Assembly (NCBI RefSeq): GCF_000718775.1
Contig: NZ_JOCB01000009.1
Span: 62,001-126,000 of the forward strand
Direction: 5' to 3'
Length of the DNA: 64,000 nt
DNA from: Streptomyces sp. NRRL S-31
Lineage (GTDB): Bacteria > Actinomycetota > Actinomycetes > Streptomycetales > Streptomycetaceae
The notes beneath the pieces are model-generated. The model was not told the DNA's origin. It did no database searches and saw nothing but the letters and a program-made list of their open reading frames with translations. Made by a program: the position numbers and the translations under genes. This document shows, piece by piece, positions 36,737 through 46,149 of the stretch (its first letter is position 1; each line of letters opens with the position of its first letter).

Positions 36737-38971
36737 TCACTGTCCGGCCGGGTCGGCCTGCTGCCCCTCCGGTCCCGCGGTGGTGGCGGTCGAGTTCACC
36801 ACGTCCACGTCGCTCGCCCGGACGTACCCGAGCCGGTGGCCGAACTGGATCTCGTAGTACCGCTCGCGGCCCCACACCACCGGGTTGGGCGTGTCGGTGA
36901 AGGTCTTGGCGGTGTAGGAACTGCCGACGCCGGCCTGCGTCACGTACCGCTGTCCCGCCTGGAAGCTGTACGGCAGCGGCGACTCCTCCGGCTCGTCCAT
37001 GTCGGCCGGGTAGGCCTCCTCCTCCGGCAGGGCCCGCCCGTACACCGGGATCTCGTCCAGCCCCTCCTTGGGGGTGACCATGCGCCCGGCCGCTCCGACG
37101 GCGGTCGGGTGGGCCTTGGGGTTCTTGAACCAGGCCTTGTTGCCCTGGAACCAGATGGCCGTCCAGTCGCCGCTGCGGTCGGCGACGGCGAAGGTCTGAC
37201 CGGCGGAGACCCGCGATCCCAGGTCGTTGACGTCCTCGGTGGAGGCGTCACCGTCCGGCTTGCGGCCCGGGTCCTGGATCAGCGGGGAGCGCTCGTTCGG
37301 TTCGGTGTACAGCCGGACGGCGCTGGAGCCGTGCGGCCGACACGGTGAACCACTGCGGGTGCAGCCCGTGAACCGCGGCTCGTTCGTCGCGTAGTCCGGC
37401 AGGATGGTCACCATGTCACTGTCCGGTCCGGCCGTGGCTCGCAGGGGTGCGCCGAGGAGGTCGAAGTAGTGCCGCCAGTCCCAGAAGGGGCCGGGATCGT
37501 CGTGCATGTCGGGGATACTGTCGGCGGTCGGGGCCGGTACGTTGTCATGGCCGAAGATGTGCTGCCGGTCGAGCGGGACGCCGTACTTCTTCGCCAGGTA
37601 CCGCACCAGGCGCGCCGAGGTCTGGTACATCCGCTCCGTGTACCAGGTGCCGGGCTGTGTGAGGAAACCCTCGTGCTCGACGCCGATCGAGCGGGCGTTC
37701 ACGAACTGGCTGCCGGAGTGCCAGGCCTCGTCCTTGGTCCGGACGTGCTGGGTGACATGGCCGTCGCTGGAGCGGATCGAGTAGTGCCAGGATGCCTCCG
37801 TCGGGTCCTGGACCGTCTGGAACATGCTCGCCAGCGACGCCTCCGTGTCGTGGATGACGATGTACTCGATCGGCTGGTCCCTGGGGCGGTCGCCCAGGTC
37901 GTGGTTGCCGTACGCGCCGTCTTCGATCTCCTCGTACGGCGCGCCGAGCCAGTCGCAGGCCAGTTCGGCGGGGCACTCGACCTGCTTCGGCCGCTGGGGG
38001 CCCTGGGACCGGGGGGTGCGCTGGTGCGGCTGCACACCGGGACTGGCGGGGAGGGCGACGTCCTGGCCCTCGGCGGTGGTGCGGTGCGCGCCCCGGCGGA
38101 GCACGGCGAACACATCGGAGGCATAGGCAGCGGCTGACGTGACGTCACGTGTGCCGGGGAAGCGCGCCACCGCCTCCCACCAGTCCGCCGGGTCGCTGCT
38201 GAGCGGCTTGCCGAGCTGGACCTGGGTGGCGGCCAGCAAAGCCGCTCCACCGCGTACGTTGGCGACCGCGTCCGTCCGCAGACGTCCGGCCGGAAGCCGG
38301 ATCAGCCGGGCCGCGTGTTGCAGATCCGCAGGCTGTACGGCGTGACCGCCCTGGGTGAGGGAGGTGTCCGAGTCGGCGGAGGTGCCGACCGAGGCGCCGG
38401 CTGAGGCACCGGTGGTGTTCGGGATGCCGGTGCCGGGAGTGCTCGGGGCGCTGGAAGGGCCTGGGGTGCCGGAGGTGTTCGAGGTGCCGGGGATTTCGGC
38501 ACTGCCGGTGGTGCCGGCACGGCCGGTGGTGTCCACGTTGCCCGTGGTGTCACCGGGGCCGGTGGCTCCGGTGTTCGTGGTGCCTGTGGCGTCCGGCCCC
38601 GCCGCCTCCGCGGGGGGCCGGACCGGGACGCCGTCCGCCGACTGCGGGTCGGGCGACAGCGCCGGGATCTTGACGAGGTCGGTGTCCAGCAGGTGCATCG
38701 GTCCGAAGCCGCCCGCGACACTGGGCGCGCCGGGGTGGGAGTCCCAGCGCGACTGCATGTAGGACACACTCATGAGCACACTGCGCGGCACCTTGAACTC
38801 GCGCGCGGCGTCCGTGAAGGCGTCCTGGAGACGGCGGTCCCCCGGATCGTCGGCGCCGGACATCGGGAGGATCAGCAGCGGCGGCAGCAGCGCCGCCCCC
38901 GCGATCAGACAGGCCGTACGGCGGCACCTCCGGACGGCACCGGGGACACGAGCAGCGACAGTTCTTCTCAT
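36737..38971 (-). CDS. Secreted N-acetylmuramoyl-L-alanine amidase
   Basis: This 744-residue exported protein starts at ATG 38971 (GGGAGAGG upstream). A twin-Arg-like basic start leads to the hydrophobic TACLIAGAALLPPLLILPM. An Amidase_2 domain lies at ~360-520: YIVIHDTEASLASMF, SIGVEHEGF and SIPDMHDDPGPFW supply the zinc ligands. Before it is a lytic-transglycosylase-like helical stretch (VPRSVLMSVSYMQSRW) and a Gly/Thr/Ser-rich linker. The C-terminal ~200 residues are SH3-like (LYTEPNERSP, VADRSGDWTAIW). It should cut peptidoglycan in growth or sporulation. It is host, not prophage, DNA. Confidence 0.82.
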   Translation of the reverse strand: MRRTVAARVPGAVRRCRRTACLIAGAALLPPLLILPMSGADDPGDRRLQDAFTDAAREFKVPRSVLMSVSYMQSRWDSHPGAPSVAGGFGPMHLLDTDLVKIPALSPDPQSADGVPVRPPAEAAGPDATGTTNTGATGPGDTTGNVDTTGRAGTTGSAEIPGTSNTSGTPGPSSAPSTPGTGIPNTTGASAGASVGTSADSDTSLTQGGHAVQPADLQHAARLIRLPAGRLRTDAVANVRGGAALLAATQVQLGKPLSSDPADWWEAVARFPGTRDVTSAAAYASDVFAVLRRGAHRTTAEGQDVALPASPGVQPHQRTPRSQGPQRPKQVECPAELACDWLGAPYEEIEDGAYGNHDLGDRPRDQPIEYIVIHDTEASLASMFQTVQDPTEASWHYSIRSSDGHVTQHVRTKDEAWHSGSQFVNARSIGVEHEGFLTQPGTWYTERMYQTSARLVRYLAKKYGVPLDRQHIFGHDNVPAPTADSIPDMHDDPGPFWDWRHYFDLLGAPLRATAGPDSDMVTILPDYATNEPRFTGCTRSGSPCRPHGSSAVRLYTEPNERSPLIQDPGRKPDGDASTEDVNDLGSRVSAGQTFAVADRSGDWTAIWFQGNKAWFKNPKAHPTAVGAAGRMVTPKEGLDEIPVYGRALPEEEAYPADMDEPEESPLPYSFQAGQRYVTQAGVGSSYTAKTFTDTPNPVVWGRERYYEIQFGHRLGYVRASDVDVVNSTATTAGPEGQQADPAGQ

Positions 38972-39169
38972 TGCAGAGCCTCTCCCAACCACGCTCGTTC
39001 GCAACCAGGGCAACGGAGTTGCCCGTCGCGCCACCCCTCGTACGTTTCCGTGCCCCGCGCGCCGTGTCGTGGCGAGCGTCACCGGGGTGGACCAGCGGCC
39101 CCCCAGAGGCCACCCGGTCGGCGGCAGTGACTCCGCTGCCCGGGGCAACCAAACCCGGCCGGGCGCGGG

Positions 39170-40681
39170 TCAGTCCTCGACCGGGTCCACCCGCCAGTCG
39201 GGGTGACCCGGCATGGGCGGGGTGTGCGCGCCGTACAGCCACGGCGTCAGGAACGGCGCCAGGTCCTCGCCGGCGACCCGGGACGCGAGCGCGACGAAGT
39301 CCCGGGTGCCGGCCACGCGGCCCCGGTAGGTGCCCACCCAGGCCCGCTCGATCTTCTCGAAGGTCTCCTCGCCGACCTTCTCCCGCAGCGCGAACAGCAC
39401 CAGGGCCGAGCCGTCGTACCGCATCACCTTGAACAGCGTCGCCTCGGTGGGCTCGGCGGGCGCTCCCTCGTCGTGGCGCCACTGGTCGTGCTGCTCGTAG
39501 GCCGCCCGCATCGCCGACTCCAGGCCGGTGCCGCCGTGCTCGTCGGAGTACAGGCGTTCGTAGAAGCGGGCGTGACCCTCACTCAGCCACAGGTCGGACC
39601 AGCGTCGGATGGCGACGCTGTCACCCGTCCAGTGGTGGGTCAGTTCGTGGACGAGATCGCGCTCGGCGTCGACCCGGTCGCCCAGCAGGTCGTCCCGGGG
39701 CAGGACGGAGATTGACTGGGTCTCCAGCGCCACCGGCAGATCGGTGTCCCCGACGAGAACGCCGTAGCGGCGGAACGGGTAGGGGCCGAGCCGCTGTTCC
39801 AGCCAGGCCAGGTGGTCCGGGGTGAGCGAGCGGTACTCCTCGGTGTCCGCGACCAGGTCGTCCGGCACCACGTCCCGGACCGGCAGCCCGCGCGGACCCT
39901 CGCTGTCCACGAACGTGAACCTCCCGATCGCCATCTGCACCAGCTGTGCGGCGATCGGCTGCTCGGAGTCGTAGGTCCACCGGGTGCGGCCGTCGGGGTG
40001 CCGGGTGGTGCCGACGAGCCGGCCGTTGGCCACCGCGCTGAGCCCCGGCGGGGTGGTGATCCGGAAGGTGACGGGTGCTCGCAGGCTTGGGTGGTCGTTC
40101 GCCGGGAAGATCATCTTGGCGCCGTCGGGCTGGGCGCAGACCACGGTTCCGTCGGCCGTGGGAACCCAGCCGTAGTCCTGGATCGCGTCGTCGCGGTGCC
40201 GTCCCTGCGTCGGGTCGGCGGTGTACGCGACGCGGACGGTGAACGCGCCGCCGCGCGGGATCGGCCTGGCGGGGGTGACGACGAGTTCGTCACCGTGACG
40301 TTCGGCGGCGGCCGGGGCGCCGTCGACGGTGACACGGTGCAGTGCGTTGCCCGCGAAGTCGAGGTCGAAGCGGGACAGGGCCTGTGTGGCGGTGGCGCTG
40401 ATGGTGGCACCGGCCGCGAAGGGCGTGCGCGGCGCCCGCCAGTCGAAGTCGAGCGTGTAGCGGCGCACGGTGTAGCCGCCGTTGCCGGCGTTCGGCATGA
40501 GCGGGTCGCCGATGCCCGGCGCGCCGGGGGCGGGGGCCGCACCGGCCGAGGCGCCGGGGGCGGGGGTGCCGTGGCCCGGGCGCGGGCCCGCGCCGTCGGA
40601 CTCGGCGTTCCTGGCGAGGGTGGCGGCCGCGGCCACCGCCACGGCCGTTGCGAGGGTGACGGCTCCGGTGACCGCCTTCAC
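39170..40681 (-). CDS. M1-family zinc metallopeptidase, secreted
   Basis: This 503-residue protein begins with a signal peptide (VTGAVTLATAVAVAAAATLA). The gluzincin motif HELTH plus the downstream WLSEGHARFYE supply two His and one Glu zinc ligands, as in M1 aminopeptidases. The domain before it is the M1 N-terminal beta-saddle (YTLDFDWRAP, then DLDFAGNALHRVTVDG). The C-terminal M1 helical domain is short. It probably trims peptides outside the cell. Ends 198 bases before the amidase start, same strand. Confidence 0.85.
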   Translation of the reverse strand: MKAVTGAVTLATAVAVAAAATLARNAESDGAGPRPGHGTPAPGASAGAAPAPGAPGIGDPLMPNAGNGGYTVRRYTLDFDWRAPRTPFAAGATISATATQALSRFDLDFAGNALHRVTVDGAPAAAERHGDELVVTPARPIPRGGAFTVRVAYTADPTQGRHRDDAIQDYGWVPTADGTVVCAQPDGAKMIFPANDHPSLRAPVTFRITTPPGLSAVANGRLVGTTRHPDGRTRWTYDSEQPIAAQLVQMAIGRFTFVDSEGPRGLPVRDVVPDDLVADTEEYRSLTPDHLAWLEQRLGPYPFRRYGVLVGDTDLPVALETQSISVLPRDDLLGDRVDAERDLVHELTHHWTGDSVAIRRWSDLWLSEGHARFYERLYSDEHGGTGLESAMRAAYEQHDQWRHDEGAPAEPTEATLFKVMRYDGSALVLFALREKVGEETFEKIERAWVGTYRGRVAGTRDFVALASRVAGEDLAPFLTPWLYGAHTPPMPGHPDWRVDPVED

Positions 40682-40966
40682 CGCAAGGTCCCGTGGATGT
40701 CGCGGGGGTGGGGGGCCGGGCTCGTGGCCGGGCGTCCCGAGGGGCTGTCGGCGGTCAGGATCTCCATGTCCGCACTATGCCAGTATGATCCGCTTATATC
40801 ACTGAATGTTCCTTCCGGGGGCCCGCGCGTGGTGCGTGCGTAGCCCGCATACACCCGTGCGCACCCCGCGCACGGTCCGCGTGCTGGTTGCCCAAGCCGT
40901 CCACATCGCGCCGGTTGGTCCGAGGCGTCATTGCGGGGGCGGGCGGTCTCCCCATAGAACACGGCC

Positions 40967-42772
40967 ATGAGTAGACGGTTAGTCATGTCCACGCTCGCAG
41001 GGGCGGCCCTTCTGGCGGGCACGCTCCTCGGTACGGGAACCGCGACCGCCCGAGCGGCGGACGTACCCGCCGAGTTCGGCACCGACTGGCACGACCCGGT
41101 GACCGCCGCCCCGCCCGTCGACCGGCCGCACGGCCGTTCCTGCCGGGTCACCCTCGCCGACGCGCGGTTCCGCGACTTCACGCCCTACCGTGGCACCTAT
41201 ACGCCTCCCAAGGGGTGCGGCGACCGCTGGAGCAAGGTCGTCCTGCGCCTCGACGGCAAGGTGAAGGGCCGTCAGTACGACCGGCTCGGCCATCTGGACG
41301 TCGGCGGCGTCGAGATCCTGCGTACCTCCACCCCGGAGCCCTCGCCCGACGGGATCGAGTGGCACGTGGAGAAGGACGTCACCCGTTACAGCGACACCTT
41401 CCATGGCACCCGGGACGTCGAGATGCTGATCGGCAACGTGGTGGACGAGACCTACACCGGCGTCATCGACGCGCGCGTCACCCTGACCTTCTATGCGGGA
41501 CGCCCCGCGGCGCCGGCCCCCGACCGTGTCCTCACCCTCGCCGACACGCCGGCCGGTACGACGCTCACCACGCCGCGCAACAGCGAACGGATCGTCGCCG
41601 AGGTGTACGCGACCGGTTCGGGCGGCGGCTGCGAGGAGTTCTGGTACCTGACCGTGGCCGATCCGGCACCGTACTCCTGCAAGGCCGGTCAAGGGCCGTA
41701 CCGCGAAGTGCGGATCAGCGTCGACGGCCGGCTCGCCGGCATCGCGGCGCCGTACCCGCACGTGTGGACGGGCGGCTGGTCCAACCCCTTCCTGTGGCAC
41801 GTCGTCCCGGCCCCACGCGCCTTCGACGTCCGGCCCGTGGAGTACGACCTTACGCCCTTCGCGGGTCTCCTCGACGACGGGCGCCCGCACCGCGTCGAGG
41901 TGTCCGTCGCCGGTGTGCCGGCGGGGCAGCCGGGCTGGACCACCACGGTGAACGTCCTGGTCTGGCGGGATCCGCACCGCGCCCGACTCACCGGCGCGCT
42001 CACCGGCAGCGAGGCGACCGACCTCCGCAACTCCTCGGTCCACACACCGGGCACCGAGCACCGCGTGCGCACGGAGGCCGGGCACCGGCTCACCGTCTCC
42101 GGGTACCTCGACACCTCGCACGGCCGTGTGACCAGCACCGTCACCCGGACGCTCGCCAACACCTCCGTCCACCGCTGGACCGACGGCGAGGACACGGACG
42201 GACTCGACGCGACCTGGACCGACGACGAGACCGTCACCGTCGGGGGTCCCGGAGCCCGAGTCGGAGCGGGGGTCGCGCCCGGACACGGACCCGACGGCGG
42301 TACCGGCTCCACGCGGACGACGCGCACGCACCGGACGTACACCATGAACGGTGCCACCACCCTCGGTCCGGACGACCGGCTGCGCACCGTGCTGGCCCTT
42401 GGCGACCGGGCGTCGGTGGTGACGCGCGAGGGCGGGCGGCGCACCGCGTGGTCACGGCTGGACGACACCTACAGCGGCGACGCCGCTTACACGCTCGGCG
42501 TCCCGCGTGAGCAGCGGCACGCGGTCGGCGTGTCGGCCGAGCGCTACCGCCTGTCCGGCCCGGACGCATGCTACGACCGGTCGCTGGCCACGGTGCAGGG
42601 AACGCTGGTCCAAGGGCCGCTGGCGAGGGGCGGCGGGCCGCTGGCACCGGACCGCTGGGCGCCGGCGACGGGCAGCGGGGTGCTGGCGACGGGCAGCGGG
42701 GTGCTGAGGGAGGACGGTGGGTCGCCGACGGGGGACCATCGGGTGCTGACGGAGGGCCGTGGTCGCTGCTGA
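40967..42772 (+). CDS. Secreted PNGase A-like peptide N-glycosidase
   Basis: This 601-residue protein has a signal peptide (LVMSTLAGAALLAGTLLGTG) and the pattern of the plant PNGase A / bacterial relatives (PF12222 from memory): CRVTLADARFRDFTPYRGTY, WSKVVLRLDGKVKGRQYDRL, VEILRTSTPEPSPDGIEW, and later CEEFWYLTV with FLWHVVPAPRAFDVRPVEYD in segments. The enzyme would remove N-glycans from glycoproteins. The last ~40 residues contain a near-exact short tandem repeat (GSGVLATGSGVL). ATG 40967 or 40985 can be the start. Confidence 0.75.
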   Translation: MSRRLVMSTLAGAALLAGTLLGTGTATARAADVPAEFGTDWHDPVTAAPPVDRPHGRSCRVTLADARFRDFTPYRGTYTPPKGCGDRWSKVVLRLDGKVKGRQYDRLGHLDVGGVEILRTSTPEPSPDGIEWHVEKDVTRYSDTFHGTRDVEMLIGNVVDETYTGVIDARVTLTFYAGRPAAPAPDRVLTLADTPAGTTLTTPRNSERIVAEVYATGSGGGCEEFWYLTVADPAPYSCKAGQGPYREVRISVDGRLAGIAAPYPHVWTGGWSNPFLWHVVPAPRAFDVRPVEYDLTPFAGLLDDGRPHRVEVSVAGVPAGQPGWTTTVNVLVWRDPHRARLTGALTGSEATDLRNSSVHTPGTEHRVRTEAGHRLTVSGYLDTSHGRVTSTVTRTLANTSVHRWTDGEDTDGLDATWTDDETVTVGGPGARVGAGVAPGHGPDGGTGSTRTTRTHRTYTMNGATTLGPDDRLRTVLALGDRASVVTREGGRRTAWSRLDDTYSGDAAYTLGVPREQRHAVGVSAERYRLSGPDACYDRSLATVQGTLVQGPLARGGGPLAPDRWAPATGSGVLATGSGVLREDGGSPTGDHRVLTEGRGRC

Positions 42773-42833
42773 CCGGCGGCCGGACGTGGTCACGGCCTTC
42801 CGCTCCGCCTCCCGTGGCGGGGGCCGGGGCCGA

Positions 42834-43283
42834 TCAGCAGCGCGGGGCCGCGTCCCCGTCGATCAGCGTGTCCAGCAGTACGCCGAGCACCTGGCGCTCC
42901 TTCTCCGTCAGCGGCGCCAGTATCTCCTCCGCCGCCGAGTGACGTGCGCCGCGCAGTTCGCGCAGGGCCACGCGTCCCTCGTCCGTCAGCTCGATCCGGG
43001 TCACGCGCCGGTTCGCGGGGTCCGGCGCCCGGCGGACCTTGCCGCTCGCCTCCAGCCCGTCGACCAGCGTCGTCACGGCCCGGGGCACGACCTCCAGGCG
43101 TTCGGCGAGGTCTGCCATGCGCGGGGGCGAGGCATAGTGCGCGAGCGTGCGCAGCAGCCGGGACTGGGCCGGGGTGACGCCCAGGTCGCGCTGTTCCAGA
43201 TGGCGCTTCTGGATGCGGTGCACCCGGCGGGTGAGCCGTAGCAACTGCTCGGCGAGCAGTCCGTCGGGATCTGGGGTCGTCAT
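42834..43283 (-). CDS. MarR-family transcription regulator
   Basis: This 149-residue protein has the winged helix of MarR: ASPPRMADLAERLEVVPRAV, TTLVDGLEASGKVRR and RRVTRIELTDEGR. It is divergent from the ABC exporter gene at 43398 with 114 bases between, containing the operator-like repeat at 43310. It likely represses itself and the exporter until a ligand binds. Confidence 0.88.
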   Translation of the reverse strand: MTTPDPDGLLAEQLLRLTRRVHRIQKRHLEQRDLGVTPAQSRLLRTLAHYASPPRMADLAERLEVVPRAVTTLVDGLEASGKVRRAPDPANRRVTRIELTDEGRVALRELRGARHSAAEEILAPLTEKERQVLGVLLDTLIDGDAAPRC

Positions 43284-43309
43284 GCGGGAACAATATCAGG
43301 GCGCCGTTC

Positions 43310-43330
43310 ATTGTGAGTATAGGTAACAAT
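43310..43330. promoter_or_regulatory. Likely MarR operator
   Basis: ATTGTGAGTATAGGT-AACAAT contains ATTGT and ACAAT arms 11 bases apart, a usual MarR-type palindrome. It lies midway between the divergent regulator and exporter genes; a TAGGTAACAAT -10-like area overlaps it. Confidence 0.65.
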
Positions 43331-43397
43331 GAGCTACGATCCGTCAGGCATGGCCGGCCGTTCTCCGGCCGGCCTCCCCTCACCTCCGTAGGAGCCC

Positions 43398-45200
43398 ATG
43401 CACCCCGACCGTGAACCCTCCTGGACCCCACCTGCCGACGCCGGCGAACAGCCCCGGCAGGTGCGCCGCATCCTGCGGCTCTTCCGTCCCTACCGCGGGC
43501 GGCTCGCCGTCGTCGGCCTCCTCGTCGGCGCCTCGTCGCTGGTATCGGTGGCCACGCCGTTCCTGCTGCGGGAGACGCTCGACGTCGCGATCCCGCAGGG
43601 TCGCACCGGCCTGCTGGGACTGCTCGCGCTCGGCATGATCCTCAGTGCCGTCCTGGCCGGCGTCTTCGGTGTGCTCCAGACGCTGATCTCGACCACCGTC
43701 GGCCAGCGGGTCATGCACGACCTGCGCGCGGCGGTCTACGGCCGCCTCCAGCGCATGTCCCTCGCCTTCTTCACCCGCACCCGCACCGGCGAGGTGCAGT
43801 CCCGCATCGCCAACGACATCGGCGGCATGCAGGCCACCGTCACCTCCACCGCCACCTCCCTGGTCTCCAACGCCACCAGCGTGGTCGCCACCATCGTCGC
43901 CATGGTCGCGCTGGACTGGCGGCTGACGATCGTCTCGCTGCTCCTGCTGCCGCTGTTCGTCTGGATCAGCCGCCGCGTCGGCAACGAACGCAAGAAGATC
44001 ACCACCCAGCGGCAGAAGCAGATGGCCGCGATGGCGGCCACGGTCACCGAGTCGCTCTCGGTCAGCGGCATCCTGCTCGGCCGCACCATGGGCCGCTCCG
44101 ACTCGCTGACCGAGTCCTTCGCCACGGAGTCCGAGCGCCTGGTCGACCTGGAGGTCAGGGCGAACATGGCCGGGCGCTGGCGCATGGCCGTGATCACGAT
44201 CGTGATGGCCGCGATGCCCGCCGTCATCTACTGGACCGCGGGCATCGCCCTCCGGTTCGGCGGCCCCGAGGTCTCCCTCGGCACCATCGTCGCCTTCGTC
44301 TCGCTCCAGCAGGGCCTGTTCCGCCCGGCCGTCAGCCTGCTCGCGACCGGCGTCCAGATCCAGACCTCGCTCGCGCTCTTCCAGCGCATCTTCGAGTACC
44401 TGGACCTGCCGGTCGACATCACCGAGCGCGAGCGGCCGGTGCACCTGGACTCGATCAAGGGCGAAGTCCGCTTCGAGGACGTCGAGTTCCGGTACGACGA
44501 CAAGGGCGGTCCCGTCCTCGACGGCATCGACGTCGCCGTGCCGGCCGGCGGCAGCCTCGCCGTCGTCGGTCCGACCGGCGCCGGCAAGTCCACGCTCGGC
44601 TATCTCGTGCCCCGTCTGTACGACGTCACCGGCGGTCGCGTCACCCTGGACGGGGTGGACGTCCGCGACCTCGACTTCGACACCCTCGCCCGCGCGGTCG
44701 GCGTCGTCTCCCAGGAGACGTACCTCTTCCACGCCTCGGTCGCGGACAATCTGCGCTTCGCCAAGCCCGACGCCACCGACGAGGAACTGCGTGCGGCGGC
44801 CGGTGCGGCGCAGATCCACGACCACATAGCCGCGCTGCCCGACGGCTACGACACGATCGTCGGCGAACGCGGTCACCGCTTCTCCGGCGGCGAGAAGCAG
44901 CGCCTGGCGATAGCCCGCACCATTCTGCGCGACCCACCGGTCCTGATCCTGGACGAGGCGACCAGCGCGCTCGACACCCGCACGGAAGCCGCCGTCCAGG
45001 AGGCCATCGACGCCCTGTCCGCCGACCGCACGACGATCACCATCGCCCACCGGCTGTCCACTGTCCGCGACGCCGACCAGATCGTGGTGCTGGACTCCGG
45101 ACGCGTCGCCGAACGCGGCTCGCACGAGGAACTCCTGGACCGGGACGGCCGGTACGCGGCCCTGGTGCGCCGGGACGCGCAACTACAACCGACAAACTGA
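43398..45200 (+). CDS. ABC exporter (fused membrane and ATPase domains)
   Basis: This 600-residue half-transporter has six membrane helices in residues ~30-330 and an ATPase domain at ~350-590: Walker A GPTGAGKST, Q-loop VVSQETYLF, signature FSGGEKQRLAIARTI, Walker B PVLILDEATSALD and the H-loop ITIAHRLSTV. It should pump drugs or lipids as a dimer. ATG 43398 follows GTAGGAG. The divergent MarR gene is its likely regulator. Confidence 0.92.
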   Translation: MHPDREPSWTPPADAGEQPRQVRRILRLFRPYRGRLAVVGLLVGASSLVSVATPFLLRETLDVAIPQGRTGLLGLLALGMILSAVLAGVFGVLQTLISTTVGQRVMHDLRAAVYGRLQRMSLAFFTRTRTGEVQSRIANDIGGMQATVTSTATSLVSNATSVVATIVAMVALDWRLTIVSLLLLPLFVWISRRVGNERKKITTQRQKQMAAMAATVTESLSVSGILLGRTMGRSDSLTESFATESERLVDLEVRANMAGRWRMAVITIVMAAMPAVIYWTAGIALRFGGPEVSLGTIVAFVSLQQGLFRPAVSLLATGVQIQTSLALFQRIFEYLDLPVDITERERPVHLDSIKGEVRFEDVEFRYDDKGGPVLDGIDVAVPAGGSLAVVGPTGAGKSTLGYLVPRLYDVTGGRVTLDGVDVRDLDFDTLARAVGVVSQETYLFHASVADNLRFAKPDATDEELRAAAGAAQIHDHIAALPDGYDTIVGERGHRFSGGEKQRLAIARTILRDPPVLILDEATSALDTRTEAAVQEAIDALSADRTTITIAHRLSTVRDADQIVVLDSGRVAERGSHEELLDRDGRYAALVRRDAQLQPTN

Positions 45201-45243
45201 ATATATGCCGGGTTTGTGGCGATATGCGTATTACCGTGCCCGC

Positions 45244-46119
45244 ATGCAGACGAAGACTCCGCCCCGGAGCACGATCCGACTGACCCGCCGCGGCAGGCTC
45301 CTCACCCTCGTGGCCGGCGCCGTCGCGGCCGGCACCGCCGTGGCGGTGCCGCTGCTGATGCTCTCGGGCGACCGCGAGCAGACGAAACCCGCCGCGCTGG
45401 TCATCCCGGAGGGCTGGCGTGCGAGCCAGGTGTACGACGCGATCGACAAGGCGCTCCGGCTGCCTCCGGGCAGCACCCGCAAGTCCCTCGGCAAAGCCGC
45501 ACTGAAACTGCCGAGTCAGGCCGGGGGCAACCCGGAGGGCTATCTCTTCCCGGCCACCTATCCCATTCGCGAAGGCGCGACGCCCGAGTCACTGATCCAG
45601 GCCATGGTGGACGCGGCCAACGACAAGTACGGCGGCGCGCCGGTGGCGGCGGGGGCCCAGCGCAACGCGATGAACCTCTACCAGGCCGTCACCGTCGCCA
45701 GCATCGTCCAGGCCGAGGCCGCGACCCAGGCGGACATGGGCAAGGTCGCCCGGGTCATCCTCAACCGGCTGGCGCGCGGCATGCCGCTCCAGGTGGACTC
45801 GACCATCAACTACGCGCTGAACCACGGCGCCCTCCGCACCGGCCAGGACGGCACCCAGACGGAGAGCCCCTATGACTCCTACCAGCGCATGGGCCTGCCT
45901 CCGACACCGATCGACAACCCCGGCGAGGACGCGATGCGCGCCGCGCTCAACCCGACACCGGGCGACTGGCTGTACTTCGTCACGGTCAAGCCCGGGGACA
46001 CGCGCTTCACCTCGGACTACGACGAGCACCTGCGCAATGTGGCCGACTTCAACGCCCTCCACCAGAGCACGGTGACCCCGGCCCCGAGCGGCGACCCGCT
46101 GGGCTCCCCGGCTCCCTGA
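45244..46119 (+). CDS. Endolytic transglycosylase MltG-like protein
   Basis: This protein of ~291 residues has one N-terminal membrane helix (LLTLVAGAVAAGTAVAVPLL) and a YceG/MltG domain: IPEGWRASQVYDAI early, ATYPIREGATPESLIQAM, ASIVQAEA with the catalytic Glu position, RVILNRLARGMPLQVDSTINYAL in segments, and GDWLYFVTVKPGDTRF. MltG ends nascent glycan strands in E. coli. I favour ATG 45244 over 45205; neither has a ribosome site, so it may be leaderless or coupled to the exporter. Confidence 0.85.
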   Translation: MQTKTPPRSTIRLTRRGRLLTLVAGAVAAGTAVAVPLLMLSGDREQTKPAALVIPEGWRASQVYDAIDKALRLPPGSTRKSLGKAALKLPSQAGGNPEGYLFPATYPIREGATPESLIQAMVDAANDKYGGAPVAAGAQRNAMNLYQAVTVASIVQAEAATQADMGKVARVILNRLARGMPLQVDSTINYALNHGALRTGQDGTQTESPYDSYQRMGLPPTPIDNPGEDAMRAALNPTPGDWLYFVTVKPGDTRFTSDYDEHLRNVADFNALHQSTVTPAPSGDPLGSPAP

Positions 46120-46149
46120 GCCGCCGAGGGCGGCCGGACCGGCCGAGGG

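Noticed and set aside
36737..38971. Second phage lysin
   Set aside because: The amidase has a signal peptide, high host-like GC, lies on the minus strand and is beyond the truncated host exporter, so it is a chromosomal gene.
43380..45182. 600-residue minus-strand frame opposite the ABC exporter
   Set aside because: The plus-strand frame has all ABC motifs; the minus frame is Gly/Asp/Arg-rich and a by-product of high-GC codon bias.
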